From Chloranthus sessilifolius (Eukaryota; Streptophyta; Magnoliopsida; Chloranthales; Chloranthaceae): a DNA stretch of 64,000 nt. Shown piece by piece: positions 23,201 through 33,463 of the stretch; position 1 is the first letter of the stretch, and the number at the start of each line of letters is the position of its first letter. The position numbers were made by a program, and so were the translations under genes. The DNA is taken from NCBI GenBank assembly GCA_021018995.1, contig CM037593.1, forward strand, positions 17,574,088-17,638,087, read 5' to 3'. The notes below the pieces were generated by a model, which searched no databases, was not told the DNA's origin, and worked only from the letters and a program-made list of their open reading frames with translations.

Positions 23201-23390
23201 CTTACCTCTCTGGGTACACTGGGACACCCTTTTGTCTCTCCCCTTACGTGAGCCAAATGTTCCTTCAATCGCATGATACCTCCACCCAATAATTTTTTCC
23301 CACAAAGTTTACATTTTATTCGGAGTCTATCACCATCTATTGCTGTGCCGTATTGTCAGGCTGAATCTGATGATTGTACCATGTTTATTT
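20202..23390 (-). pseudogene. hAT transposase (BED, DUF659, hAT-C), broken
   Basis: The first part (23390-23050) encodes a BED-type zinc finger, with KCKLCGKK followed by LKEHLAHVRG, then a charged linker. It has in-frame stops at about 23359, 23047 and 22965. The frame 22950-21892 carries DUF659: CTIMYDGWTG, VVTDNATTFKAAG and CAAHCVDLILEDLGKRS. More stops follow near 21890-21730, with an intron-like GT after the segment ending YLYVAG. Frame 21305-21000 is the C-terminal dimerisation domain, with CERNWSTFSLIHTK and RNRL. The last part (20940-20202) is acidic and then proline/tyrosine/glycine-rich, ending at 20202. A working enzyme would cut and join element DNA in the nucleus. This copy cannot be made as one protein. 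Confidence 0.85.
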
Positions 23391-23464
23391 CTTTCACCTG
23401 GATTAATAGCCAAATGATTGGACTAAATTAAAACAATTAGATAACAGTTGAAACTAAAATTTAT

Positions 23465-23540
23465 GTTATATGTATCGGTTTTGGACCTCGGCGGTATGAT
23501 ACATAGGCATTGTATGATTGTATCGTACCCCCTAAAAAAG
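23465..23540. repeat. Inverted copy of the right subterminal region of the hAT element
   Basis: On the minus strand it contains GGTACGATACA, TGCCTATGTATCATACCG and GAGGTCCAAAACCGATAC. It matches, in inverted orientation, the segment 26230-26290 of the same element. Confidence 0.6.
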
Positions 23541-24840
23541 TTTACTAATTTTTTTATTACTAATTTTTCTTTAAACTAAATTCTTTTTAGTTTTTAATGT
23601 TACTAATTTTAGTGTTACTTTTTTAAACTAAACTTTTTTTATTAGTAATTTTAGTTTTAAAATTATTTTTAATTTTGTGTTACTAATTTTTTTTTTAAAT
23701 TAAACTCTTTTTTTTTACTAATTTTATTTTAAAACTAAATTTTTTTATTTTGTGTTACAAATTTTAAAAACTAAACTAGTTCTAAATTTATTTTTAAAAC
23801 TATACTTATTTTTTAAAAATTAAACTTTTTTTTTGTTTTCGGTTACTAATTTTTTGTCACTAATTAGTAATTTTTGTATTACTAATTTTTCTTCTAGTGT
23901 TACTTTTTTAAACTAAACTCTTTTTATTAGTAATTTTAGTTTTAAAATTGTTTTTAATTTTGTGTTACTAATTTTTTTAAAAAACTAAACTCTTTTTTTT
24001 TACTAATTTTATTTTAAAACTAAATTTTTTTATTTTGTGTTACAAATTTTAAAAACTAAACTAGTTCTAAATTTATTTTTATTTTTTTAAAATTGAACTT
24101 TTTTTTTGTTTTCGGTTACTAATTTTTTGTCACTAATTAGTAATTTTTGTATTACTAATTTTTTTATTACTAATTTTTCTTTAAATTAAATTCTTTTTAG
24201 TTTTTAATGTTACTAATTTTAGTGTTATTTTTTAAAACTAAACTCTTTTTATTAGTAATTTTAGTTCTAAAATTATTTTAAATTTTATGTTACTAATTTT
24301 TTTAAAAAACTAAACTCTTTTTTTTACTAATTTTATTTTAAAACTAAATTTTTTTATTTTGTGTTACAAATTTTAAAAACTAAACTAGTTCTAAATTTAT
24401 TTTAAAAACTATATATATATTTTTTAAATTAAACTTTTTTTTTTATTTTCGGTTACTAATTTTTTGTCACTAATTATTAATTTTTGTATTACTAATTTTT
24501 CTTTAAATTAAATTCTTTTTAGTTTTTAATGTTACTAATTTTAGAGTTACTTTTTTAAACTAAACTCTTTTTGTTAGTAATTTTAGTTTTAAAATTGTTT
24601 TTAATTTTGTGTTACTAATTTTTTTAAAAAACTAAACTCTTTTTTTTTTACTAATTTTATTTTAAAACTAAATTTTTTTATTTTGTGTTACAAATTTTAA
24701 AAACTAAACTAGTTCTAAATTTGTTTTTAAAACTATACTTTTTTTAAAAAAAATTAAACTTTTTTTTTGTTTTCGGTTACTAATTTTTTGTCAATAATTA
24801 GTAATTTTTGTATTACTAATTTTTTTTAAAGCTAAAATTT
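23541..24840. repeat. AT-rich tandem repeat array, about four units of 285-325 bp
   Basis: A unit built from TTACTAATTTT, TAAACTAAACTCTTTTT, TTTTGTGTTACAAATTTT and TTTTCGGTTACTAATTTTTTG repeats with register marks at about 23611, 23896, 24221 and 24543. Copies differ by small changes and indels. It lies upstream of the transposase relic, inside the hAT element. Confidence 0.8.
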
Positions 24841-25200
24841 ATATTATAAAATTAGTAACAAAAAATTAGTGTAATTAATGTGTCATGGGTTATGTGTCAC
24901 ATGCGTAACACATCAATTGCATGTGCCACGACTCCTGTGTCACTGTGTCACATGTGTCGCGACACATCACACGCGATATGTGTGACATGCATAGGTCAAA
25001 AAATTAGTAGCACAAAATTAGTAACAAAAAATTAGTCTAATTGACACATCAATTACCTGTGCCGCGACACCTATATCATTGTGTCACATGTGTCACGACA
25101 CATCACGCGTGACACGTGTCACATGTGTTGCGATACATCACACGTGATATGTGTCACATGCATATGTCAAAAAATTAATAGCACAAAATTAGTAATACAA
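24841..25200. repeat. Palindrome-rich GTGTCACATGTGTCG block, two copies
   Basis: Two copies (about 24860-25000 and 25030-25175) hold the phrases CATGTGTC.CGACACATCAC and CGATATGTGT or CACGTGTCACATGTG, bounded by AAAAATTAGTA words. Those bounding words are the reverse complement of the TACTAATTTTT words in the preceding array, so 23541-25330 forms a very large imperfect inverted structure. Confidence 0.65.
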
Positions 25201-25789
25201 AATAAGTAATACAAAATAAACAAGTTTAGTTATAAAATAAAATTAGTAAAAAAAAGTTTATTTAAAAAAAAAAGAGTAATAGATCTAATGATAAAATTAG
25301 TAATAAATAAAAATTAATTTAAAAAAATAATAATAAATATAATAGATCTAATGAAAAAATAATTAAAAATACAAGTTAGATGATGAAAAATCATACCTTC
25401 TCTTAAATATTCGACGAAAATATAAGTGTGACAATCCGGTCTCTATAATTTCGGTCTCCGATGGCTAAGAAATAAGTAGTATAGTGAATTACAAGTGGCG
25501 AAAGAAGAAGTATATTGGTGTAGAAGAAGGGATCCTCAGGTGGTTTGCAAATAAAGAAGAAGAAGAAATCCTCGTGTGATTTGTAAGTGAAGAAAAAGAA
25601 GATATTTTCGGGTGATTTGCAAGTGGAGAAGAAGATGATGGTTTGCAAATGAAGAATCCCTCTCCGGTGGGTTTTATAGCGGGTGAATTTTATCCGTTGC
25701 CACTTGCCAGCTTGCTAATAGCGGGTGGATTTTATAGAGGATAGTTTGCTAATAGTCGTTGCTTTTGCAACGTTTTAATTAATAAAATA

Positions 25790-25985
25790 ATAATAAAATA
25801 CTATGCAACGGATATAATTTATTATATCCGTTGCTTTTATAATATTTTATATAATAAAATAATAATAAAAAATACTATGCAACGGATATAATTTATTATA
25901 TCCGTTGCTTTACATTTTAACATTTAATTAATAAAATAATAATAAAATACTATGCAACGGATATAAAATTATATCCGTTGCATAA
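25790..25985. repeat. Three tandem hairpins, GCAACGGATATAA...TTATATCCGTTGC
   Basis: Each unit is a near-perfect palindrome: GCAACGGATATAAT, a short loop, then ATTATATCCGTTGC. Stems lie at about 25803-25834, 25879-25910 and 25952-25982. AATAAAATAATAATAAAA spacers separate them. The array is near the right end of the hAT element. Confidence 0.8.
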
Positions 25986-26335
25986 TTTGCGGCGAATGTA
26001 ATGATTATAAGAATAAAAAAATAAAAAAACAAGCAGATTTCTACAAAAAACCAAAGAAAAAAAACTGAGGTGAGGCCCGGCCGATAATTTGCCCGTATCG
26101 CCCGATAAATTCAGTTTTATTTATAAAAAAATAAATAAAAATTATCGGACGATAATTTCAAATTATCGTCGTATCGTCCGATGCAGGTGATACATTGCCC
26201 GTATCGGACGATAATTACCTTACTTTTGAAGGGGTACGATACATAGGCAATGTATCGTACCGCTTAGGTCCAAAACTGATACGTATCAGACGATACGTAT
26301 CGATATCGGACGATTTTTTGACCCATGATAAAGAT

Positions 26336-27235
26336 ATCTTTGTGCCCATTAATTTAGGCCTGACACGTGGCACCTTTGTGGTTGAGGCGACATTCTAATT
26401 TTTTAATTATTTTATTTCGCTTTAATCAAAGTTACTGATAAAATTTGAAAAGTAAAGCGGTGCGAAGCGGCAGAGGATACGGCGCTTGACATCGGAGTTG
26501 CAATGACTATTATTACCCTTCAAAAGATTATTTGAGGCACAAATTACTTTTCATCTTTATCTCAATTTTAATCATTTTTTTTCCGATTCAAATATGAAGC
26601 ACTAGTGCCGCTATATAGAGGAGTTATCGCTTCCTTTACGGTGCATTAACGTTTCTTTCATGAAGCATTAGCACTCCGTTAGAGAATGGATGGCGCCTGC
26701 TATATGACACGTAGCACATTTTTGTTGACACGTAATACCATTTTGTGCGAAACGACGTCTGACCTTTTTATTATTTAACCCTGCTTTAATGAGAGTTACC
26801 GCCATCAGAACTTGAAGTGTAAAGCGGAGTGAAGTGGCTGGGAATATGGCACCTGACATCGGAGTTTGCAATGACCATTATTATCATTCGAAATGACTAT
26901 TTGAGGTGGCAAATTTGTGAATTAAAAATTCATAAATTACTTTTTATCTTTACCCTAATTTTACTCCTCAAAGTGCAATAAGAAAATACAGCGAAGCGGC
27001 GACCTCCTTCTCATTTTTTCTGAATTAAGGTGAATGTCCTTTTATTTTCATTCCGCTTCAAATATGCCACTATATAGAGGCACCATTGTTTCCTGTACGG
27101 AGTGCTAACACTTCATTAAAGAAGCGTTTGAGCTTCTATCAAGAGGCGCTAGCGCTACGACGTGGAAGCGACGACGCTCATTTTTAGTGTCTTCTTTTTT
27201 TTAACTTTTTTTTTAATGATTCACATATTTTCAAG
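26336..27235. repeat. Diverged tandem duplication, unit about 360 bp
   Basis: Copies lie at about 26425-26660 and 26790-27125. Both contain GTAAAGCGG.G.GAAG, TGACATCGGAGTT.GCAATGA, TTGAGG..GCAAATT and CTATATAGAGG in the same order. The words AAGCGGT and GAAGCG recur. No gene is recognised. Confidence 0.55.
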
Positions 27236-28130
27236 ATGGTCATCAAGACTCCAACGACTAAGTGCATCATTATAAACTGTCGGTCGATCTATGACAAGGT
27301 AACTGAACATAGGAAAAATCTGCTTTCAGAATCCGTCTTCAGGCCATTCTTTTTTGCACCGAAGGAAGTGAAAAGCGTCGACGACCTTTTGGACGTAATC
27401 ATCAAGTTTCGAGTTGGAAAAAATATCTGAAAATTTGGGAAGGGCACTATCAAATTTCGTCCACTCGATTTTTGCTTAATAACTGGTTTTCGAATGATTG
27501 GCTCTCGCAATTACCTTCCCTCTAAGTCCCTTCCCGAAGACCAGACGATCAGAAATAGGTATTTCAGAGGCATTAGCCCTATAAAGATGAGGGAAATCCT
27601 CAATACCATTAATGGTGTAGCTAAGGGCGCTAATTAGGACTTCTTGAAGCTTTATTTGTTGTTTGTCCTCACCACCATCCTCTTCTCAAATATAAAATAC
27701 ATCTATTGACGAAACCTACCTCGTTCTTGTTGATAATCTCCCAAATTTCAATGAATATCCATGGGATGATGTGACATGCAAGCACCTACTGCACTGTGTC
27801 GACAAAGCAAATAAGAACCTGAAAATAGCAAAGAGGGCAAAGACCGTGCAAAAAATATAATATTTACGGTTGCACGTACCATTATCCTGCAGATAACATC
27901 GTTTGCTCTAATTTTGAGGGTAATATGTATGCCCTAATTTTAAGTTTTATTTCCTATGAAGTCTATAAAAATCTCATAAATATGTTGTTTATCAGACTTG
28001 GGTGTACGAGATCAATGGGAAGAGCACCCCAGGGCTGAAGGCTTCGCTCGCTTCCCAAGGCTGCTGAAATGAGAGGTGATCAGAGTACAAGAAAATTTTA
28101 CATTAAAGACTTCAAGAATATGGTAATTTT
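27236..28130 (+). pseudogene. DUF1985-domain protein, broken
   Basis: The first frame (27236-27430) has AKEVKSVDDLL-like sequence and stops. Past the stop the same frame gives TIKFRPLDFCLITGFRM, then FRGISPIKMREILNTI and FLKLYLLFVLTTILFS. This order (F-x-L-I-T-G, then a hydrophobic helix) is that of DUF1985, a plant domain often found in proteins of Mutator-like and Ulp1-carrying transposons. Later segments near 28000-28070 give VYEINGKS and, in another frame, GFARFPRLLK, the usual end of the domain. At least five stops or shifts are visible. The family call rests on these motifs and is moderate. Confidence 0.5.
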
Positions 28131-28390
28131 AACGAGACGATACTGCTTTCTAAACGAAGCGCAATCGCTTCATAAAAGAAGCAATGGCGCAGCTATGTTG
28201 CCCAACATCATTTCTGATCACCCTGCCAATCCCAGCTCCCTTGTCAGATAGAGAGTCATCTGTATTGAGCTTAAGGTACTCTATTGGAGGTTTCACCTAT
28301 AGGGAGTTGAGACACAGCCTTAGGTTTCTGCTGCCTTTTTATGCACCATGCACCATTTAAGGGTATCAGTTGAATCATCTTCAAAATCTT
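28131..28390. other. Intergenic DNA, nothing recognised
   Basis: No gene or repeat is recognised between the DUF1985 relic and the LINE tail. Confidence 0.4.
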
Positions 28391-28744
28391 TTTCACTGTA
28401 ATTAATCATTGCCATTAATTCTCATGCCAACTTGTGTAATAATATTTTTTTAGAGTAACTCTCTTATGTCTTGATATACCTTCAAAATTTCGTGAATTCG
28501 TTTCTTGCCATAAGTTCCAAATTGTAGCACAAAACGTGACCATGATAATATCCGAATGCGAAGAATTGCCCCTGGATTTTTGAATCAAATCGCCCAATTC
28601 CTCCTGAATAGTAGTTACACCATTCCTCTTGATTCTCAATCTATAACGGATAGATCTATCAAAGACATGTAAGAGCATTTAAAGAAAAGATGTTCATTTG
28701 TCTCGCACTTGCTCCAACATAAAACATATCGGGAGGGAATAATC

Positions 28745-29238
28745 TGTTGCACGAAAGTTTTTAAATTAATCAACGATCTTACGATGAATGATCAAATAAG
28801 AACGCAAAAAATAAAAGAAAATCAATTAGAAACACACAAGAGGCAATATTTACGTGATTCGGCAATATGCCTACGTCCACGGGCAGCGATAATCCACTAT
28901 ATTGATGATTATACAAGAATATAAAAACACTTAAGCCTCACAAAAGCTCTTTTTAAAACCCTAGATAGGTTTTTCAAAGCTTTATAATGATATCCCAACC
29001 TTACTATTCAACCAAGAGCTTTTCCTATATATAGAAGGCACGAATCCTACTTCTAACCCAAGAGAAATTGACCAAATCCCGAGTATAGACGTAACTGGGT
29101 CGTCGCGGGTCGCTCGAGCAGGAACCAAACTCGCTTGAGAGACTAAAACCCAAAATATTCCCTTCGTTGATTGCTCACCTCGCTCGAGCAGACTTGGTTC
29201 CCGCTCGAGCGACCATTCAATTTAGAGCCCCAATAACA
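28745..29238. mobile_element. Solo LTR, copia-like, 494 bp
   Basis: It begins TGTTGCACG and ends CAATAACA. TAATC flanks both sides (28740-28744 and 29239-29243), a perfect 5-bp duplication. It contains TTTACGTGATTCGGC and CCTACGTCCACGGGC, words common in copia LTRs, and GCTCGAGC repeats near 29114-29205. No internal region or second LTR is adjacent. Confidence 0.75.
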
Positions 29239-30375
29239 TAATCATTCCTCTCTTAATGAGATTTTCGATGCTTAATAATTTGCTACTAATAGCCATCCAA
29301 GAACAAAAACTATGATGGTTAACAATTTGCTACTAACAGCCATCCAAGAACAAAAACTATGATGGCTTATAATTTGCTACGACCAGCCATCCAAGAACAA
29401 AAACTATGTTTAGGGATGTTATTCTTCTGCCAAAAAAAATTTGCCCAATCAACTTTAGGTCTAGGTTGCCTAATGGCTTCCCAGCCTGTTGTAAAAGTAA
29501 ATTTCCCAGATGGATTTGGCTTCCAAACAATGGTATCCCTGAAAGTGCCAATAGGAGATTTCATATCCTCTCCATCCACAATGTAGTTGGATTGGGTAAA
29601 TTCCAAGTCCCATTAGATAATACCTCGCTCACCATCTCATTTTTAGGAATACCAGGTTGTATCATAAGTCTTCTACCACAGATTTTAATAAGTGGCATCT
29701 CTTCAATCCAAGGGTCCTTTCAGAATCTTGTGTTAATCACCTTTCCCAATGATAAAGGAAATATTCTTGGTTGCGCTATCTCTAATGTTCATTATGCCTT
29801 TCCAAGCCCGAGAGTAATCCTTAGTTAGGCAGCATGACCAAATGTCACTAGTCCCAATGTACGTACTTAGCATATATCCATTTGACCCATAGGGATAGAG
29901 GATTAGTAATAAGATACCAAAATAATTTAACCATAGCCGTGTCATTCCAGAGCTTTAGGGCCTCAGCCCTAAACCACCTTCTTTAGCTTACAAAGTTTAC
30001 TCCAAGAGACCAGGTGCATTGACCTTCCTAATGAAGGACCCCTTCCAAAGGAAATTAACAAGAATTGACTCAATTTGCTTAAGAGTTTACTTTTGGAATT
30101 ATTAATCAAAATAATTCATCTAGAAGATCCTTAATTCCCATGGCAGATTGCTCACAATCATCAAAAAATAAGAGGTCATTGGCAAAGATAAGATGAGAAA
30201 TCAAAGGGCAATTCTTTTCCTGAAAAACTTTAATTTTCCCTTCACCAATAGCTTTGTCCAGAAGGATTCCACCACAAGAGTGAAAAGAAGGGGAGAAAGA
30301 GGGTCCCCTTGTCTCAACCCACATGCTGATTGCAAAAAACCATGTGGGGATCCACTAATCACTATAGAGAAGGTA

Positions 30376-30450
30376 GGAGAAGAAATGGGTTTCTTTGCGG
30401 TCCTTTGGAGCATCTGGCTTGAAAGGAATGACCGGATTCTTTAGGTATTC
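30376..30450 (+). pseudogene. LINE C-terminal tail fragment on the opposite strand
   Basis: The plus strand reads MGFFAVLWSIWLERNDRIL, the conserved end of L1-type LINE ORF2. It lies exactly where the minus-strand LINE has lost about 400 bp of its RT, so this is a piece of a different LINE joined in. Confidence 0.6.
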
Positions 30451-31320
30451 CCAGTTCTTTAGGAATTAATTTAATAGCGTGGAATTAAGAGATTTGAGCA
30501 TACGACCTTATTAAAAAAATTTCTTACAATGGCTATGATGTCATCAGCAATCACGCCCCATAAGGAGGTGAAAAATTCTGAAGGAAAGCCATCGGCACCA
30601 CGAGCTTTGTTCTTGGGAGCTTCAAAAATGGCATCCTTGATTTCAGTAGTTGAAATGTCCCTGGATAACGTGCCAATCTGCTCACCAGAAAGTTTTCTTG
30701 AAAGGGATCATCGGAACGACCGGATCAGGATTGAGAGGAGTAAAAACATCCTGAAAGTAGGAGACCGAGGAATCTCCCATTTGCTTGTGATCTATCTACT
30801 ACCAACCCATCATCTAGTCATAGGCTATGGATACTATTTCTGGGGATACGAGACGCAATAGAGGCATGGAAAAATTTTGAGATTCTGTCACTTGTGTTAA
30901 GCCATCTAACCCGAGCTTTTCTTCTAGTGAATTCTTTTTCGATATCAGCTTCCTTATTGAATTTCGGCAAAGCTTCAATTTCTTTCTTTGAAAGCTCAGG
31001 ATTCAGTGGATCATTCTGAATATTCTCTTGAATCTGCACCGGGTTTGCTTCTGCTCTTTGGAGTCTACTTTGTATCTTCTTGAACCTCGCATCTGTCCAA
31101 CAATAAAAGGGGGGACCCTTAATAGTAGTCCATGTTCCCAAAGTAGCAGGTTCAACCATATTCCCACTCGGGTCCCAATGGCTTAGGAAAAACGACCCTC
31201 CCTCAATCACCATTGAATGTATTTGAAGTGCCCTCTTACTCATCTTCGACGAGGAACGTTGTAGTAGAAAATTCCCCTTAGATTGGGTCCCTCCCACTTT
31301 ATTTTTTACTTATTCTCCTT

Positions 31321-33463
31321 GACATTTTTGAGACAGTTCTTCTGGCTATAAATTTTCAATTCTAGAGCACAAATTAAGCCATAAGTGGTGGTCAAGCACT
31401 TAAGCTCCTCTAGAAAATTATAAGTCAGTGGTCTAACTTACGGGAAAAGCGTTGGCCCTGTCTACTTGGCGTTCAAGTCTCAGTTATATCTTTTTAATTT
31501 TCCTTTTTAGTAACCATTTATTTCTTATCTTTTCAATCCATTTTCAAAAAAGCTCTGCCATCTTTAGGAAATTTGTTTAGATAAATCCGGCCAAACTTAG
31601 GATCTCCTCTTAGACAGAGCCCTATCAATTTAGGAAATCCATTTTAGATAACAATTCCACACCTTCCCATTCTATATCCTTTTTAATTAAGGAAACCTGT
31701 TTTAAAATATTTTTTTAGGAAGCCTTTTTATAAGTCTTATATATTAGGAAACTGTGATGATTCAAGTCACTCAACCCGACCTGATATGATACTGTTTGGT
31801 TCTTCAACACTTTGCCCTCCCATTTTAAAGCATGTTATACTTGGAAGGGAAAGTGGCTCATTTATAGCCCAGGTTCAGGATGAGTTTGCAACTGATGTGG
31901 ACACTAAAGCATCCAATTAGGTGGAAACAAAGCATCCATAGTGGGAATAGGGTCTCTACCCCTCTCTGAACCCTCTACTCTTCTCTCCCATTTGATGCAG
32001 AGCCATCGCTCCTCGATTTTAAAACGTGTCATATCTGGAAAGGGAATGGGACTTGCTTATAACTCAGGTTCAGGACGAGTTTGCAACTGATGTGGGGACT
32101 ACTAAAGCATCAGTGGGGCTAGCGATGGTTGATATATGTTAATATTTATTTTACCGTAGATTTGTGTGCCTTTACACCATAGATTTGTAGGAGTTAAAAC
32201 TGGGCTTCAGCCACACTGCTGTATGTGGCTCTACCCTTGACTACCAGTCCACTCGACGTTCTTTCGCTAGTTTCAATTGTTCTTTTGCCATATCTTTCAA
32301 ATAAATAGAACTTACAACTCTACTAAATAACCAAAAGGAAATTGATGAAACATATAATATGACTATATTTGAGAGTAACATAAAAGTGGTTCTCTATAAA
32401 ACTTATGTTCTACAAAATAGAGGAGATCATTTAGTGGACAATGAAAGATAAAATAGCTGTACTAGGTAATCGGCGCCAGCTTAAGTGCAAAACATGCAAG
32501 TCGTGTTCTACATGGACCTGAAGACATGAGCAGACTTAAAGAGCATGGAGATCTACATGGACCTGGAGACATGAGCAGACTTAAAGAGCATGGAGATCCG
32601 CATCCGTCAAAAAGTTCAAACAGGGCACATGCAGTTCACCCTAGAGAGCAACAGACCTGATCACCTGATCACTCCAAAGTGTGAACAAGTCACTCTCTTT
32701 TTAGCTAAATTCCATAAAGCTTCTACTTTCACTAATTTTCATGCTCATAAATAGTTGTGCATTTCCCAAGGTTCATACTATAAATTTTTATGTGGTTCAC
32801 AGGGCCATCAACTCCATCTAATTATATGTGCATTATACTTTATTGATGCAATATTAGGATGAATCCAATCTTGATAATCAACTTATGCACCACATCACCA
32901 TGTGATGGAAAAATGGTGCCATGTGTACTGGATCAATGACCTGGACACTATCACCAGCTAACAAATCGATTACCCTACATGATAAAGAAAGTACTCTACC
33001 AAACAATGTGAATCACAAAGGTTCCTATCACTAGCTAACTTAGAGGACTACTATGAGTACACCACTTTCTTCCTACCGCACACCCAAAAAAACTAAAGTG
33101 ATATAGGGATAACAAAATTTGGTGTGCACCTAAAAAAATTATTATATATTATTTAACCAAAAGGAACACAAAGTCATGAAAAGTTTGTATGCACCCTAAA
33201 GCTGCTATGAAGTATGAACACACTTTTTGCTAGGCAATACATGTTTTGGATCTTTATTAGCCACAACAAAGTAGTATTTATTAATGTCCTTCGTTCATTA
33301 ATCGGTGTGCCAGTAGAAAATGTTAGTGTGGAACTAGAAATGGTGTGCGGGAAAAAAGTGGTGTGGTGGTAGCATCCCTCTCATCTAAATTACACTCAAA
33401 CTCTAACAGCTGAGAGCAGAGCATGCCTTACACCTTCATATAACCATATTCCATACCAATTCA
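31321..33463. other. Intergenic DNA with duplications, no gene
   Basis: A block of about 110 bp is duplicated at roughly 31808-31918 and 32008-32118 (both with CAGGTTCAGGA.GAGTTTGCAA). A 45-bp unit is tandemly repeated at 32507-32551 and 32552-32596. Near 31425-31490 GGCGTTCAAGTCTCA resembles a tRNA B box and may mark a SINE relic. Nothing else is recognised. Confidence 0.45.

Larger units (their letters stand above)
19686..26327 (-). mobile_element. hAT transposon, 6.6 kb, with a decayed transposase
   Basis: The left end reads CAAGGATCAAAATATCGG and the right end, read inward, CATGGGTCAAAAAATCG. ATAAAGAT flanks both sides (19678-19685 and 26328-26335), a perfect 8-bp duplication. Both subterminal regions are dense in ATACGTATCG, CGATACATTG and TATCGGACGATA words. 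A transposase relic with BED, DUF659 and hAT-C parts runs on the minus strand from about 23390 to 20202. The 3 kb upstream of it is repeat arrays. The ends match those of several MITEs in this window, so this looks like a once-autonomous member of their family. Confidence 0.85.
28390..31320 (-). pseudogene. L1-type LINE relic: reverse transcriptase and zf-RVT region
   Basis: Pieces run 5' to 3' on the minus strand. 31297-30818 has the pre-RT region ending KARVRWLNTSDRISKFFHAS. About 30860-30529 has the RT start, with KNKARGADGFPSEFF. 30413-30106 has GLRQGDPLSPLLF and the active-site block as FANDLLFF, where most plant L1s have FADD. About 29945-29733 includes WAWKGI-like and IGKGD segments. 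29606-29367 is zf-RVT (IVWKPNPSGKFT, IPKHSFCSWMAG). 28678-28415 is the tail (CATIWNLWQETNS). The endonuclease is missing, about 130 residues of the RT are lost near 30450, and stops abound. A solo LTR (28745-29238) splits the 3' part, and a 47-bp unit is triplicated at 29278-29410. Confidence 0.8.

Noticed and set aside
25790..25985. Regularly spaced palindromes, CRISPR-like at first sight
   Set aside because: Only three units, the spacers are AT-rich and alike, and the context is a plant hAT transposon.
19686..26327. Mutator-like reading of the element, from a 9-bp flank match
   Set aside because: An 8-bp flank makes the terminal repeats symmetrical in all copies, and the encoded relic is a hAT transposase.
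29406..29828. 140-codon plus-strand frame
   Set aside because: It is the opposite-strand shadow of the LINE zf-RVT region.
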